Of a DNA stretch of 64,000 bases, positions 16,715-26,900 are shown in pieces. The notes below the pieces were generated by a model. That model ran no database searches and was not told where the DNA came from. It was given only the letters and a program-made list of their open reading frames with translations. The DNA is taken from assembly GCF_900115095.1 (NCBI RefSeq), contig NZ_FOVH01000008.1, positions 310,001 to 374,000 on the forward strand, written 5' to 3'. Made by a program: the position numbers and the translations under genes. The stretch's first letter is position 1. Every line of letters begins with the position of its first letter. This DNA comes from Actinomadura madurae. GTDB taxonomy: Bacteria; Actinomycetota; Actinomycetes; Streptosporangiales; Streptosporangiaceae.

Positions 16715-17299
16715 GTGGATTCCAGCGACGCGATCCCTGACACAGGCCCCGGCGGCACGGTCATCCTGCTCAACGGCCCGTCCAGTTCCGGCAAGAGCAG
16801 CATCGCCCTGGAACTGCTCGACCTCCTCGACGGCAGCTGGTTCCACATGCCGATCGACGCCTTCCACGCGATGCGCAACGAGCGTCCCCTCGCCGGCGAC
16901 GCCCTCCAGGCCGAGATCGACCGCACGGCGAAGGGCTTCCACCGCGCCGTCGCCGGGATGGCCGCGGCCGGGAACAACCTGGTCGCCGACTATCCGCTGA
17001 GCCGGCGCTGGCGGCTGCTCGACCTCCTCGACCTGCTCGTCCCCGACGACACCCTCCTGGTCGGCGTCCGCTGCCCCCTCCCGGTGCTGGAACGCCGCGA
17101 GGCCGAACGCGGCGACCGCGAGCCCGGCCTGGCGGCCCGGCAGTTCCCCGAGGTCCACTCCCACGAGCTGCACGACCTGGACGTCGACACGGACACTCTC
17201 AGCGCACGCCAATGCGCCGTCCAGATCCGCGAAGCACTGGAAGCCCGCCCCCGCCCGGCCGCCTTCACCGCCCTCCGCGACAACCTTCTCCGCCCCTGA
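16715..17299 (+). CDS. Chloramphenicol phosphotransferase-like kinase
   Basis: P-loop kinase of 194 aa. The Walker A motif GPSSSGKSS spans residues 21-29, followed by HMPIDAFHAM, where the Asp matches the catalytic Asp of chloramphenicol 3'-O-phosphotransferase, and by VGVRCPLPVLERREAERGDR. Most family members are not proven resistance enzymes; small-molecule phosphorylation is the safe reading. GTG start at 16715. The family suggests, but does not prove, antibiotic inactivation. Confidence 0.75.
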   Translation: MDSSDAIPDTGPGGTVILLNGPSSSGKSSIALELLDLLDGSWFHMPIDAFHAMRNERPLAGDALQAEIDRTAKGFHRAVAGMAAAGNNLVADYPLSRRWRLLDLLDLLVPDDTLLVGVRCPLPVLERREAERGDREPGLAARQFPEVHSHELHDLDVDTDTLSARQCAVQIREALEARPRPAAFTALRDNLLRP

Positions 17300-17380
17300 A
17301 TCCCGGGACAGATATCTCGTCCTGACCCGGGTATGCCTGACTCGTCCACCCCAGCCCCCAGAATCCCGGACAGGAGATGC

Positions 17381-18982
17381 GTGCAGGTGCTTGACCGGGT
17401 GCGCCACGTCGTGAGCCTTGGTGTCAGAGCGACGCGTGCCGTGCGGGACGCCGGCGCGTTGCGGCCCGTCCGGCCCGACCGGGCCGTGCGGATGCTGTTC
17501 CCCTACGCGCGGTTCGGTCCGGTTCCGGCGACGATCGGGGCGTTGTCCGCGCTGCGCTTCCCCGATCGGACGGCCCTGATCGACGAACGCGGCGCGCTGT
17601 CCTGCGCGGACCTCGAAGGGCGGGCGTCGGCGCTGGCCACCGCCATGAAGAACCGCGTGGACGACGGCAAGGTCGGCGTTCTGTGCCGGAACCACCGCGG
17701 CTTCGTCGAGACGGTTCTCGCCGCGTCCCGCCTGGGCAACGACGTCGTGCTGCTGAACACCGACTTCTCCGGCACGCAGCTCGGCCAGGTCGCCGAACGG
17801 GAAGGCATCGAGCTCCTCGTCCACGACGACGAGTTCGGCGCGGCCGTCGACGAATCGGGCTTCTCTGGAAAGAGGCTGCTCGCCTGGACGGAGGACGGCG
17901 ACGGCGAGACGATCGACACGCTGGTCGCCACCACCGAACCCGAGACCATACGGCCGGAGCGAACCAGCCACATCGTCGTGATGACGTCGGGGACGACCGG
18001 CACGCCGAAGGGCGCCCGCCACGACCTGTCGCTCTCGTCGGTCCTGCCGGCGGCGCTCACCCATCTGATGCGGGTCCCCGTCCGGTCGGGGGCGCCGGTC
18101 GTCGTCGCGCCGCCGCTCTTCCACATCCTCGGCTTCGCCTACATGACGGTCGGGCTCGGGATGGGCATGCCGCTCGTCCTGTCCCGCCGCTTCGACGCGC
18201 GGGCAACGCTGGAGACCATCGCGGACTGCCGGGCGGAGGCGCTGGTCGCGGTCCCGGTCATGCTCCAGCGCGTCCTGGAGGTGGAGGGCGCGCCGCGGAC
18301 TCCGTCCCTGCGAGCGGTCATGTGCGGCGGCTCCGCGCTGCATCCGCACCTGTCGGACGCGTTCATGGACGCGTTCGGCGACGTGCTCGTCAACGTCTAC
18401 GGCGCCACGGAGACCGGCTGGGCGACGATCGCGACCCCGCGGGATCTGCGGGAGGCCCCGGGCACGGTGGGCAGGCCGTCGCTCGGGATCACGATCAGGA
18501 TCCTCGGCACGGACGGGCGGGAACTGCCCGCCGGCCAGACCGGCGAGATCCACACCGGCGGGGGCCTGCGGTTCGCCGGGTACACCGGGGGCGGCGGCAA
18601 GAGCGTGCGGGACGGCCTGACGAGCACCGGCGACCTCGGGCACGTCGACGAGGCGGGACGGCTGTTCATCGACGGCCGCGCCGACGACATGATCGTCTCG
18701 GGCGGGGAGAACGTGTTCCCCGGCGAGGTGGAAAGCCTGCTCGGCGAGCATCCGGACATCGCGGAGGCGTCGGTGGTCGGGGTGGACGACGAGCGGTTCG
18801 GCCAGCGGCTCGCCGCCTACGTCGTGCGCGCCGCGGACGCCGACCTCACCGAGGACGACGTCAGGGAATACGTGAAGAAGCACCTGGCCCGCTTCAAGGT
18901 GCCGCGGGACGTCCGGTTCGTCCGCGAACTCCCGCGCACCAGCACCGGCAAGGTCAAGGGCGCGGCCCTGACGGCCCGCTGA
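17381..18982 (+). CDS. Long-chain acyl-CoA synthetase-like AMP-binding enzyme (FadD type)
   Basis: ANL-superfamily enzyme, 533 aa from the GTG used here, which activates a carboxylic acid to acyl-AMP and then acyl-CoA. Motifs in order are the P-loop VMTSGTTGTPKG, the acyl-pocket region MCGGSALHP, VNVYGATETG, the hinge segment LFIDGRADDMIVSGGENVFPGE (part of motif A8), and the C-terminal lysine region LPRTSTGKVKG. AGGAG lies 4 nt before GTG 17381 and 10 nt before GTG 17387; ATG 17333 is open but has no ribosome-binding site. Acyl specificity is unknown. Confidence 0.9.
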   Translation: MQVLDRVRHVVSLGVRATRAVRDAGALRPVRPDRAVRMLFPYARFGPVPATIGALSALRFPDRTALIDERGALSCADLEGRASALATAMKNRVDDGKVGVLCRNHRGFVETVLAASRLGNDVVLLNTDFSGTQLGQVAEREGIELLVHDDEFGAAVDESGFSGKRLLAWTEDGDGETIDTLVATTEPETIRPERTSHIVVMTSGTTGTPKGARHDLSLSSVLPAALTHLMRVPVRSGAPVVVAPPLFHILGFAYMTVGLGMGMPLVLSRRFDARATLETIADCRAEALVAVPVMLQRVLEVEGAPRTPSLRAVMCGGSALHPHLSDAFMDAFGDVLVNVYGATETGWATIATPRDLREAPGTVGRPSLGITIRILGTDGRELPAGQTGEIHTGGGLRFAGYTGGGGKSVRDGLTSTGDLGHVDEAGRLFIDGRADDMIVSGGENVFPGEVESLLGEHPDIAEASVVGVDDERFGQRLAAYVVRAADADLTEDDVREYVKKHLARFKVPRDVRFVRELPRTSTGKVKGAALTAR

Positions 18983-19034
18983 GGGCAGCGCCCGGGCCCA
19001 AGGCCGCGGGGCCCCGGGCGTGCCCGGCCCGGGG

Positions 19035-19340
19035 TCAGGCGGCGCCGCGGTTCTTGGCGGCCATGCAGATGCGGGCGAGGTCGTTGAGGGCGTCCGCGCG
19101 GCGCTCGTCCAGGCTCCGCCGGTCGCCGGGGCCCGCCTCCGCGAGCGTGTCGATGACCAGGGAGAACACGGGCCACTCGGCGGGCCCGATGGCGCCCTGG
19201 AAGTCGACGCCGTCCTCGAGGTCGTCCAGGTCGAGGTGGCGGGCGAAGGTGGCGAGGGCGGCCTCGGCCGCGACGACGCCGATGCGCATCGCCAGCGCGG
19301 CCGGCTCGCGATCGAGGGAGCGCACGTTACTAGAACCCAT
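19035..19340 (-). CDS. Hypothetical small protein with SOS-box-like promoter
   Basis: Unrecognised acidic protein of about 101 aa, predicted mostly helical (RIGVVAAEAALATFARHLDLDDLED, RRADALNDLARICMAAKN). The ATG at 19340 is preceded on the minus strand by TATGTT and exactly 7 nt, so it would be leaderless; GTG 19370 is another in-frame start. A LexA-box-like sequence lies 34-49 nt upstream. No family recognised. The coding call rests on frame and composition only. Confidence 0.5.
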   Translation of the reverse strand: MGSSNVRSLDREPAALAMRIGVVAAEAALATFARHLDLDDLEDGVDFQGAIGPAEWPVFSLVIDTLAEAGPGDRRSLDERRADALNDLARICMAAKNRGAA

Positions 19341-19373
19341 GTTCGACAACATAGAACACACGAGCGACACGCG

Positions 19374-19389
19374 TCGAACACTTGGTCGA
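19374..19389 (-). promoter_or_regulatory. SOS (LexA) box-like palindrome
   Basis: TCGAACACTTGGTCGA matches the actinobacterial LexA operator TCGAAC-N4-GTTCGA at 11 of 12 fixed positions. It overlaps where the -35 of the 19035-19340 gene would lie, a position fit for repression. Confidence 0.5.
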
Positions 19390-19394
19390 AAACG

Positions 19395-20174
19395 TTACCC
19401 GGCGATCGCCTGCTGGAAGAGATACGAGTGCGTGAAGTGCAGGACGCCGTCGACGGAGCTCGGGCGCATGCCGGTGGCCGGCCCGCCCGCCAGCTCGTCC
19501 CGCAGCGCGTCCCTGATCTGCTCCGCGACGTCGGCCGGGGTGTGGGAGAACTCCAGCCACGGGTCGAGCGGGCGCGAGACGTCGAAGGTTTCCGCGCGCT
19601 TCACCTCGGCCCCCGCCGCCGTGAGGAGTTCCGCGATCCGCGCCTCGGTGAGCGTCACCCCGTGGGAGGGGTCGCGCAGCCGCTCGACGCGGTCGAGGTC
19701 CCCCTCCAGGTCCGCCGGCCGGACGAGGTCGGCGATGATCAGCGCGGCGCCGGGCCGGCTGACGCGGGCCATCTCCTTCACCACCGCCTCCGGGTCGGCG
19801 ACCTGGTGGAGCGAGAAGCGGGTGACGACCAGCGTGAACGACCGGTCGAGGTAGGGCAGGGCGGTGGCGTCGCCGTGCGCGAAGGTGACGTTCATGAGGC
19901 CGGTGTGGTCGGCGGCCCGCTTCCCCTCGGCGAGCATCGCGGGCGTGAGGTCGAGCGCGGTGACGTGCCGGACGCGGCGGGCGATCGCGCGGGACACCAG
20001 CCCGGTGCCGGCCGCGACCTCCAGCACGACGTCGTCCTGGTCGATCTCGGGGTCCATGAAGCGCACGAGCCGGTCCAGATGGCGGGTGAACGCGACGTTC
20101 AGCTCCGGGTCGGCGAACCCCGCCGCCTGCTTGGAGAACTCCCGTACGACCTTCTCTTCATGGGTCACCGTCAC
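19395..20174 (-). CDS. SAM-dependent class I methyltransferase
   Basis: Methyltransferase of 259 aa. Motif I VVLEVAAGTGLVSRAIA, the acidic residue in VTALDLTPAML, the motif II region HGDATALPYLDRSFTLVVTRFSLHQV and motif III MARVSRPGAALIIAD are all clear, resembling UbiE/MenG or ubiquinone-like small-molecule methyltransferases. The GTG at 20174 has AGGAGG 5 nt upstream and is preferred to the earlier in-frame ATG. It lies downstream of adnB on the same strand with a 72-bp gap. Substrate unknown. Confidence 0.85.
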   Translation of the reverse strand: MTVTHEEKVVREFSKQAAGFADPELNVAFTRHLDRLVRFMDPEIDQDDVVLEVAAGTGLVSRAIARRVRHVTALDLTPAMLAEGKRAADHTGLMNVTFAHGDATALPYLDRSFTLVVTRFSLHQVADPEAVVKEMARVSRPGAALIIADLVRPADLEGDLDRVERLRDPSHGVTLTEARIAELLTAAGAEVKRAETFDVSRPLDPWLEFSHTPADVAEQIRDALRDELAGGPATGMRPSSVDGVLHFTHSYLFQQAIAG

Positions 20175-20246
20175 GTCGCCTCCTCGGGATGGTTGCACGG
20201 ATCATCCCCGAAACCACCCATTGTGAACAGGGGGCGGTGAGACTCC

Positions 20247-23200
20247 TCACGCGGCGGGGACGTCCTCCAGGAGAGCGGCGAGGCCGCGGGCGTCCAGCAG
20301 GTCCGCAGGCCGGACGGTCACGTTGGCGGCGACGTAGTGGAACGCCGCGCTGACCCGCGCGACGTCCACCCCGGCCAGCTCCGCCCAGGCCAGCCGGTAG
20401 GCGGCGAGCTGGACCGCGGCGAACCGGGCCTCGTCCCCGGACGGCGGCGCGCCGGTCTTCCAGTCGACCACCTCGTAGCCGCCGTCCCGGGACCGGAACA
20501 CCGCGTCCATCCGGCCCCGGACCAGCCGGTCGCCGATGATCGTCTCGAACGGCACCTCGATGTCGAGCGGTTCCCGCGCCGCCCACTCCGACTCCTCGAA
20601 GCGGTCGCGCAGCCGCGCGAGGTGCGCGTCGTCGGCGGCGCCCTCGTCGGCCGCGCCGGGCAGCTCGTCGGGGTCGAGGAGGCGCTGCTGCCCCCAGCGG
20701 CTCTCCAGCCAGGCGTGGAACGCGGTGCCGCGGCGCGCGTACGGGGCGGGCGGGCGCGGCATGGGGCGGCGGATCTGGCGGGCCAGCGCGGCCGGGTCGC
20801 GGGCCAGCGACACCAGCGACGACACCGACAGGTGGGCGGGCAGCTCGACCAGGAGCCCGTCGCCGCCGCGCCCCCGGTCGCGTTCGGCGAGGAGCAGCTC
20901 GACGTCGCGCGCCCACGCGGTCATGCGCGCCCGGTCGGCGGCGGACAGCCCGGCGTCCCCCGCCCAGTGGCGCGTCCGCCCGGCGATCTCGTCCCCGACC
21001 ATGCGAGCGGCCTCCACGACCGCCTCGTACCGGGCGCGGGCGGAGAGGTCGGACCGGCCGCGCTCGCCGGGGGCGACGGGCCACTGCGCCTCGTCGGGGT
21101 CGGCGAGCAGCGGGTTCTCGGCGCCCTCTTCCGGCGGCTCGGCCCACACCGGCACCGTCCCGGCCCCGGCGCCGCACACCGACCGCACCTCTTCCAGGAA
21201 CGGCGACGGGCCGAGCGGGCGGCCGGACGCGCCCCACCAGTAGCCGGTGGTGATGAGCAGGCTGGAGGCGCGCGTGACCGCGACGTAGGCGAGCCGCCGC
21301 TCCTCCCGCAGGTCACGTTCGGAGCAGGCCTGGTCGAACGCGGCGAGGTCGTCCTTCTCCAGGCCGGTGAGCGCGGGCAGGTCGGCGCGGTCGCCGCGCA
21401 GCATGAACGGCAGGACGCGCGGGTTCGCCGTCCAGCGGGTCGCGTTCTGCGGCGGCGACGGGAAGATCGATCCCTTGGCCGGGCCGCCGTTCTTCTGCGG
21501 GACGAACGACAGGCCGGGCACGACGACCACCGGCCACTCCAGCCCCTTGGACGCGTGGACGGTGAGGAGCTTCACGCTGTTGGTCTCGCCGACCCGCCCG
21601 GCCTCCAGCCCGAACTCCTCGGTCTCGGCGGCCTTGAGGTAGGCGAGGAAGGCGCCGAGCGTCGGGTCCTCGGCGTCGCCGGCGAACGTGGCGGCGGCGT
21701 CGATGAAGGCGTCCAGGTCGGCGCGCGCGGTCACCGGGTCGAGCCCCGACCGGGCGGCGACCTCGATGTCGAGGCCGAGGGCGCGCTCCACCTCGCTGAC
21801 GAGGTCGGGAAGCGGCAGGCCGACCTGGGAGCGCAGCGACCGCAGCTCGTCGCGGAGCCGCCGGAGCCGCCGGTACCCCTCCGGCGAGTACGCCTCCGGG
21901 TCGCCGAGGTCGTCGAGCGCGTCGACGAGGCTGCCGGTCTCCTGGTTCAGCTCGCTGACGAGCTGCCGGAGCGGATCCTCCCCGGCGGACTCCCCCGCGC
22001 CGTTTTCCCCCCGACCCGCGTCCCCCCGGTCGCCGGCGCCGAATTCCCCCGCAGCGCCGGACTCTTCCGCAGCGCGGGACTTCCCCGCGGCGCCAGATTC
22101 ACTCACGGCACCAGGTTCGCTCGCGGCGCCGGATTCGCTCACGGCGCCGGGCTCCCCCGCGGCGCCGATTTTCCCCGCGGCGCCGGATCCACCCCCGGCA
22201 CCAGAAACACCCCCGGCACCAGAAACACCCGCGGCACCGGGCTCCCCCGCGGCGCCAAAACCACCCGCGGCACCGGAACCACCCGCGGCGCCGGTTTTCT
22301 CCGCGGCGCCGGGTTCACCCGCGGTGCCGGAGTTGAGGGCGGGTGGGGTGGCTGGGGGTGGGGTGACGTCGCGGGCGGCCTCCTGGGCGAGCGCGCGGGC
22401 CCGGCGCCCGAGCGCGACGAGGTCGCGGGGGCCGAGGCGCCAGCGCGGGCCGGTGAGGAGACGGGCGAGGGACGCGCCGGCGGTGGGGTCGTGGACGGCG
22501 CGCAGGGTGGCGACGACGTCCTGCACCTCCGGGACGGTGAGGAGCCCGCCGAGGCCGACCACCTCGACCGGGATCCCGCGCGCCTCCAGTGCCCGCCGGA
22601 CCAGCGGGAACTGCGACCGCTTCCGGGCGAGCACGGCGACGTCGGAGTACTGGAGGGGCTCGGGCTGGGGCCCGCCGTCGGGCGCGGTGCCGGGGTCGGC
22701 GGCCATGAGGCCGGCGATGCGCGCGGCGATGCGGTCGGCCTCGTCCTCGACGGTGGGGAAGAGCGCGCACTCGACGCGTCCGCGCCCCTCGCGCCCGGCG
22801 CCGGGGACGAGGCGCGGGACGGCCTTCGTCTCGGCCCGCAGCTCCTCCTGGATCTTGGCCGCGGCCTCCAGGATCTGCTCCCCGTTCCGGAACGACCGGC
22901 TGAGCTGGACGACCGGCGCCGGGACCGGGCGCCCCCCGCCGACCGCCGGCCGCAGCGGGAAGTCGTGGGCGAACCGCAGCAGGTTCCCGGCGCTCGCGCC
23001 GCGCCACCCGTAGATCGACTGGCACGGGTCGCCGACCGCGGTCACCGGATGCCCGCCGGCGAACAATGACCGCAGCAGGACGAGCTGCGCCTGGCTGGTG
23101 TCCTGGTACTCGTCGAGCAGGACGACGGAGAACCGGGACCGCTCGATCATCCCGACCTCGGGATGCCGGTGGGCGATGCGGGCGGCGAGGGCCATCTGGT

Positions 23201-23930
23201 CGCCGTGGTCGATGACCTCCCGGTCGGCCTTGGCGCGCGCGTACGCGTCGATCAGCGGCATGAGCTGCTCGCGGACCGCGTGCTTGGCGAGGATGTCGCG
23301 CTGCGCCTTGAGCGGCTTCCTCACGGCGGCGAACCGCTCGTCCAGCCAGGCCCCGACCCTGCGGACGTCCTCGGCCGTCCGCAGGTGCTCCGACAGGTCG
23401 CCGGCCAGTTCCATGACGGCCTTCGTGACCGTGTCGGGCTGCCAGTCGATGTGGTCCATGGGGCCGTTGTAGGCGTCGACGACCCGCGAGCAGATCTGCC
23501 AGGCGACGGCCGGCGAGATCAGCCGCATCGTCGGTTCGAGCGCCTCGCGCAGGGCGTGGTCGCCGAAGAGCCGCGCCGCGTACGAGTGGTACGTGGAGAC
23601 CATCGGCTCGCCGTCGAACAGGGCCTCGCCGCCGAGGCGCTCCAGCTCGTCGCCCGGCAGGACCTCGCGCAGCGTGTCGAGGCGCTTGCGCACGCGCACG
23701 CCGAGCTCCGCCGCGGCCTTGCGGGTGAACGTCAGGCCGAGGACGCGCTCCGGGCGCACGAAGCCGTTCGCGACCAGCCACACGACCCGTGCGGCCATCG
23801 TCTCGCTCTTGCCCGACCCGGCACCGGCGATCACCGCCATCGGCGCCATGGGCGCCTCGATCACCCGGGCCTGCTCGTCCGTCGGCTCCGGGATCTCCAG
23901 CAGCCGGGCGAGCTCTCCCGGCGTGATCAC
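20247..23930 (-). CDS. adnB: AdnB subunit of the AdnAB helicase-nuclease
   Basis: UvrD-like motor plus RecB-type nuclease, 1227 aa, which with AdnA resects double-strand breaks for recombination in actinomycetes. Motor motifs are GAGSGKSETMAARV, LTFTRKAAAEL, VVLLDEYQDTS, GDPCQSIYGWRGA, LLTVHASKGLEWP and RRLAYVAVTRAS. The C-terminal nuclease shows EVVDWKTG and QLAAYRLAW. M. tuberculosis AdnB is about 1100 aa; the excess is largely a low-complexity insert of Gly-Ala hexapeptides at about residues 534-629, ahead of motif V. GTG start with GGGGGGAG upstream, 20 nt after the adnA stop, so one operon. Confidence 0.93.
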   Translation of the reverse strand: MITPGELARLLEIPEPTDEQARVIEAPMAPMAVIAGAGSGKSETMAARVVWLVANGFVRPERVLGLTFTRKAAAELGVRVRKRLDTLREVLPGDELERLGGEALFDGEPMVSTYHSYAARLFGDHALREALEPTMRLISPAVAWQICSRVVDAYNGPMDHIDWQPDTVTKAVMELAGDLSEHLRTAEDVRRVGAWLDERFAAVRKPLKAQRDILAKHAVREQLMPLIDAYARAKADREVIDHGDQMALAARIAHRHPEVGMIERSRFSVVLLDEYQDTSQAQLVLLRSLFAGGHPVTAVGDPCQSIYGWRGASAGNLLRFAHDFPLRPAVGGGRPVPAPVVQLSRSFRNGEQILEAAAKIQEELRAETKAVPRLVPGAGREGRGRVECALFPTVEDEADRIAARIAGLMAADPGTAPDGGPQPEPLQYSDVAVLARKRSQFPLVRRALEARGIPVEVVGLGGLLTVPEVQDVVATLRAVHDPTAGASLARLLTGPRWRLGPRDLVALGRRARALAQEAARDVTPPPATPPALNSGTAGEPGAAEKTGAAGGSGAAGGFGAAGEPGAAGVSGAGGVSGAGGGSGAAGKIGAAGEPGAVSESGAASEPGAVSESGAAGKSRAAEESGAAGEFGAGDRGDAGRGENGAGESAGEDPLRQLVSELNQETGSLVDALDDLGDPEAYSPEGYRRLRRLRDELRSLRSQVGLPLPDLVSEVERALGLDIEVAARSGLDPVTARADLDAFIDAAATFAGDAEDPTLGAFLAYLKAAETEEFGLEAGRVGETNSVKLLTVHASKGLEWPVVVVPGLSFVPQKNGGPAKGSIFPSPPQNATRWTANPRVLPFMLRGDRADLPALTGLEKDDLAAFDQACSERDLREERRLAYVAVTRASSLLITTGYWWGASGRPLGPSPFLEEVRSVCGAGAGTVPVWAEPPEEGAENPLLADPDEAQWPVAPGERGRSDLSARARYEAVVEAARMVGDEIAGRTRHWAGDAGLSAADRARMTAWARDVELLLAERDRGRGGDGLLVELPAHLSVSSLVSLARDPAALARQIRRPMPRPPAPYARRGTAFHAWLESRWGQQRLLDPDELPGAADEGAADDAHLARLRDRFEESEWAAREPLDIEVPFETIIGDRLVRGRMDAVFRSRDGGYEVVDWKTGAPPSGDEARFAAVQLAAYRLAWAELAGVDVARVSAAFHYVAANVTVRPADLLDARGLAALLEDVPAA
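22045..22332. repeat. 18-bp in-frame minisatellite in adnB (16 units)
   Basis: Sixteen consecutive 18-bp units in exact register (for example TTCCCCGCGGCGCCGGAT and TCGCTCACGGCGCCGGGC, plus strand), with a degenerate seventeenth before 22045. On the coding strand each gives a hexapeptide of the type S/P-G-A-A-G-E. Third positions and flanking residues vary, so the array is diverged but unbroken. Such arrays can change copy number by slippage. Confidence 0.95.
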
Positions 23931-23950
23931 CCCACTCCCCCCGAGCTAGT

Positions 23951-26900
23951 TCAGTCGCCGACCTGCCCGCCTTCGTCGTGCACGGGACAGCAGGAGCGTA
24001 CGGGACAGGTGCGACACTTGTCGTTCGCCCGCGCCTGGAAGACGTCGCCGGCCATCCCGGTCGCGACGATCTCGATGAGCTTCTTCGGCCACTCGGGGTC
24101 GGCGTCCTCGGCGGGCGGCGGCTGCTCCTGCTCCCGCGCCTTCGCCGTGAACGCGGCCTTCCCGACCTGGACGAGCTTGGCGCCGCCCGGCTCGATCAGC
24201 CCGTGCCGCTCGAACGCGCCGAGCATCACCGCGTACTGGTACACGCCGAGCTGCGGATGCCGGGCGAGGTCGTCCTTCGGGACGGCGGTGGAGGACGTCT
24301 TGATGTCGATGATGACCGCGCGGCCCTGCTCGTCGCGTTCGGCGCGGTCGATGCGGCCCTTGATGACGACGCGGCCGAGGTCGACCTTGAACGACTCCTC
24401 CAGGGCGACGACCTCGTTGGGGTTGTCGCGGTGCCAGGCGAGGAACCTGTCGACCATCCGCGCGGCCTGGTCGCGCTGCTTGTCGGAGTACCAGGAGCTG
24501 CGGAACTCCAGGTCGTTCCAGATCTCGTCGAGCCGCTCGGCGACGTGGACCTCGTCGATGCCGTCGTCGGCGCCGGCCATCTCGGCGACCGCGTGGACGA
24601 CCTTGCCCATCGTGCTGTACTCGTTCGGCCCGCCCTCCTGGGCGCCGACCGCGGAGGCGAGCAGCCAGCGCAGCCCGCACGTGGTGAACGCCTCGACCTG
24701 GGACGGCGAGATCGTGATGGGCTCGTCCTCGGCGAACGCGGGCCCCTCGTCGGACAGCGCGGTGATGGCGTACCAGTTCTCGGGTTTCGCGCCGCGCACG
24801 CCCGCGCGCGCCAGGCGGGCGAGGTGGGCGGCGGCGGCGCGGCGCAGCGGCTCGGGACGGGACGGGTCCGCGACCGCCGAACGCAGGTCGGCCACCAGCG
24901 CGGACAGGGACAGCCACCGGGTCTTCTCGTCCAGTTGCGACTGCTCGATCGCGCCCGGGAGCAGCTCGTTCAGGAACCGGGACGGCCGCTCCTCCGTGTC
25001 GTCGCCGCCGACCGCGGTCACGACGAGGCGCTTGCGCGCCCGCGTCACCGCCACGTAGAACAGGCGGCGTTCCTCGTCCAGCATCTTGGCGGCCAGGGAG
25101 GCGCCGGCCGCGGCGTCCCCGTCCGGTTCGGCCCCGGCCGCGTGCTCCATCAGCTCCTCGACGCCGAGCAGGGAGCCGCGCAGGCGCACGTCCGGCCAGA
25201 CGCCCTCCTGGACGCCCGCGACGACGACCACGTCCCACTCCAGCCCCTTGGAGCGGTGCGCGGTGAGGATCCGGACGGCCTCGCCCGCGGGCGCCTGCTC
25301 GGCCAGCGTGTCGCCCGCGATCTCCTGCGCGGCGATGTTGTCGACGAACAGCTCGGGGCCCGCCTGGGGGAGCCGGTCGACGAACCGCGCGGCATGGTCG
25401 AACAGCGCCACCACGGCGTCGAGGTCGCGGTCGGCCGCCGCGCCTCGCGTCCCGCCCTTGACGCTCTGCTCCAGCAGCACGTCGCCCTGCCCGCTCTCCT
25501 GCCACACGGCCCACAGGACGTCCTCGGCGGTGCCGCCCTCGTGGACGCTGCGCCGCGCCACCTCGATCAGGTGCGCGATCCGCTCGGCCGGCGCGCGGAC
25601 CCTCTCGTGGACGAGGATCAGCTCGCGCGGGTCGTTCACCGCCGCCACCAGGAGCTCGCCCAGGGGCCGCTGCCCGCCCGACAGCTCCTCCAGGTCGCGC
25701 AGGGCGCGCTTGAGGCGGCGCATGGCCAGCGCGTCGGCGCCGCCCAGCGGCCCCGTGAGCAGGTCTTCCGCGACGACCTCGTCCAGGAAGCCCTTCTTCA
25801 GCGCCGCGCGCAGCAGGACGAGGAACGGGCGGACGGCGGGCTCGGCGATCAGCGGGACCTCGTCGCCCGCGACGACGACCGGCACGCCCGCCTGGGCGAG
25901 GGCGCGGCGCAGCACCGGAACCTGCCGGACGGCGCTGCGCACGAGGACCGCCATGCGCGACCACGGCACGCCGTCGAGCAGGTGGGCCCGCCGCAGCTCG
26001 TCGGCGACCAGGGCGGACTCCTGGCTCTCGGAGTCGGCGATCACCGCGCGCACCTCGCCCTCGTCCAGGTCCTCCACGGGCCGCAGCGCGCGGTGCTCGG
26101 CGGCCCCGGCCGACCCGGCGGGCAGGCGGCGCGCGATCCGGCGCGACGCGGCGAGGATCTCGGGGCCCATCCGGCGGCACGTCCGGAGCGCGACCACGGG
26201 CGCGGGGTCGCCGTCCAGCGTCGGGAACCGGTTCGGGAACTCCTGGATGCCGCGCACGTCGGCGCCCCGGAACCCGTAGATGGACTGGTCCGGGTCGCCG
26301 ACGACGACGAGGTCGCGCCCCTCCCCCGCCAGGTGGTGCAGCAGCGCCTCCTGCGCGGGGTCGGTGTCCTGGTACTCGTCCACGAAGACGACGTCGTAGG
26401 CGTCGCGTTCGCGGATCCGCACCTCCTCGTCCGCCAGCATGCCGGCGGCCATGTGGATCAGCTCGCCGTAGTCGTAGGTGGGGACGGGGTCGAGCAGGAA
26501 GCGGTCCACATACCGCTCCATGAACCCGCCGATGGCGGCCCAGTCGTCACGGCCCCTCATCCGCCCGAGGGCAACGAGGTCTTCCGCGACGTACTGCCGC
26601 TCGACCGCGCGCAGGGTGAAGTCGCGCAGTTCCTCGGCGAACCCGCGCGTGGCCAGGGCCGCCCGGAGCCGCTCCGGCCAGTCGCGCGCGCCGTCCGCCA
26701 GCTCCCCCTCCAGCAGCCGCCGCACTTCGAGCAGCTGCTCCGGCCCGGACAGCAGGCGCGGTGCCGGCTCCTCGTGCAGCACCGCGTCCCGCCGGATCAG
26801 CGCGTAGGCGTAGCTGTGGAACGTGAGCGCGAGCGGCGTCCGCGTGGTCCGGTGGAGGCGGCCGGTGATGCGCTCCCGCAGCTCGCCCGCCGCCTTCCGG

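Noticed and set aside
22045..22332. CRISPR-like regularly spaced repeats
   Set aside because: Units are contiguous with no unique spacers and stay in frame with adnB; no cas genes are present. The same holds for the 12-bp array at 29761-29856.
20337..23069. A 910-codon plus-strand frame opposite adnB with GARFTHGT-like repeats
   Set aside because: Its repeats are only the other reading of the 18-bp minisatellite, and there are no family motifs. adnB on the minus strand is clearly the gene.
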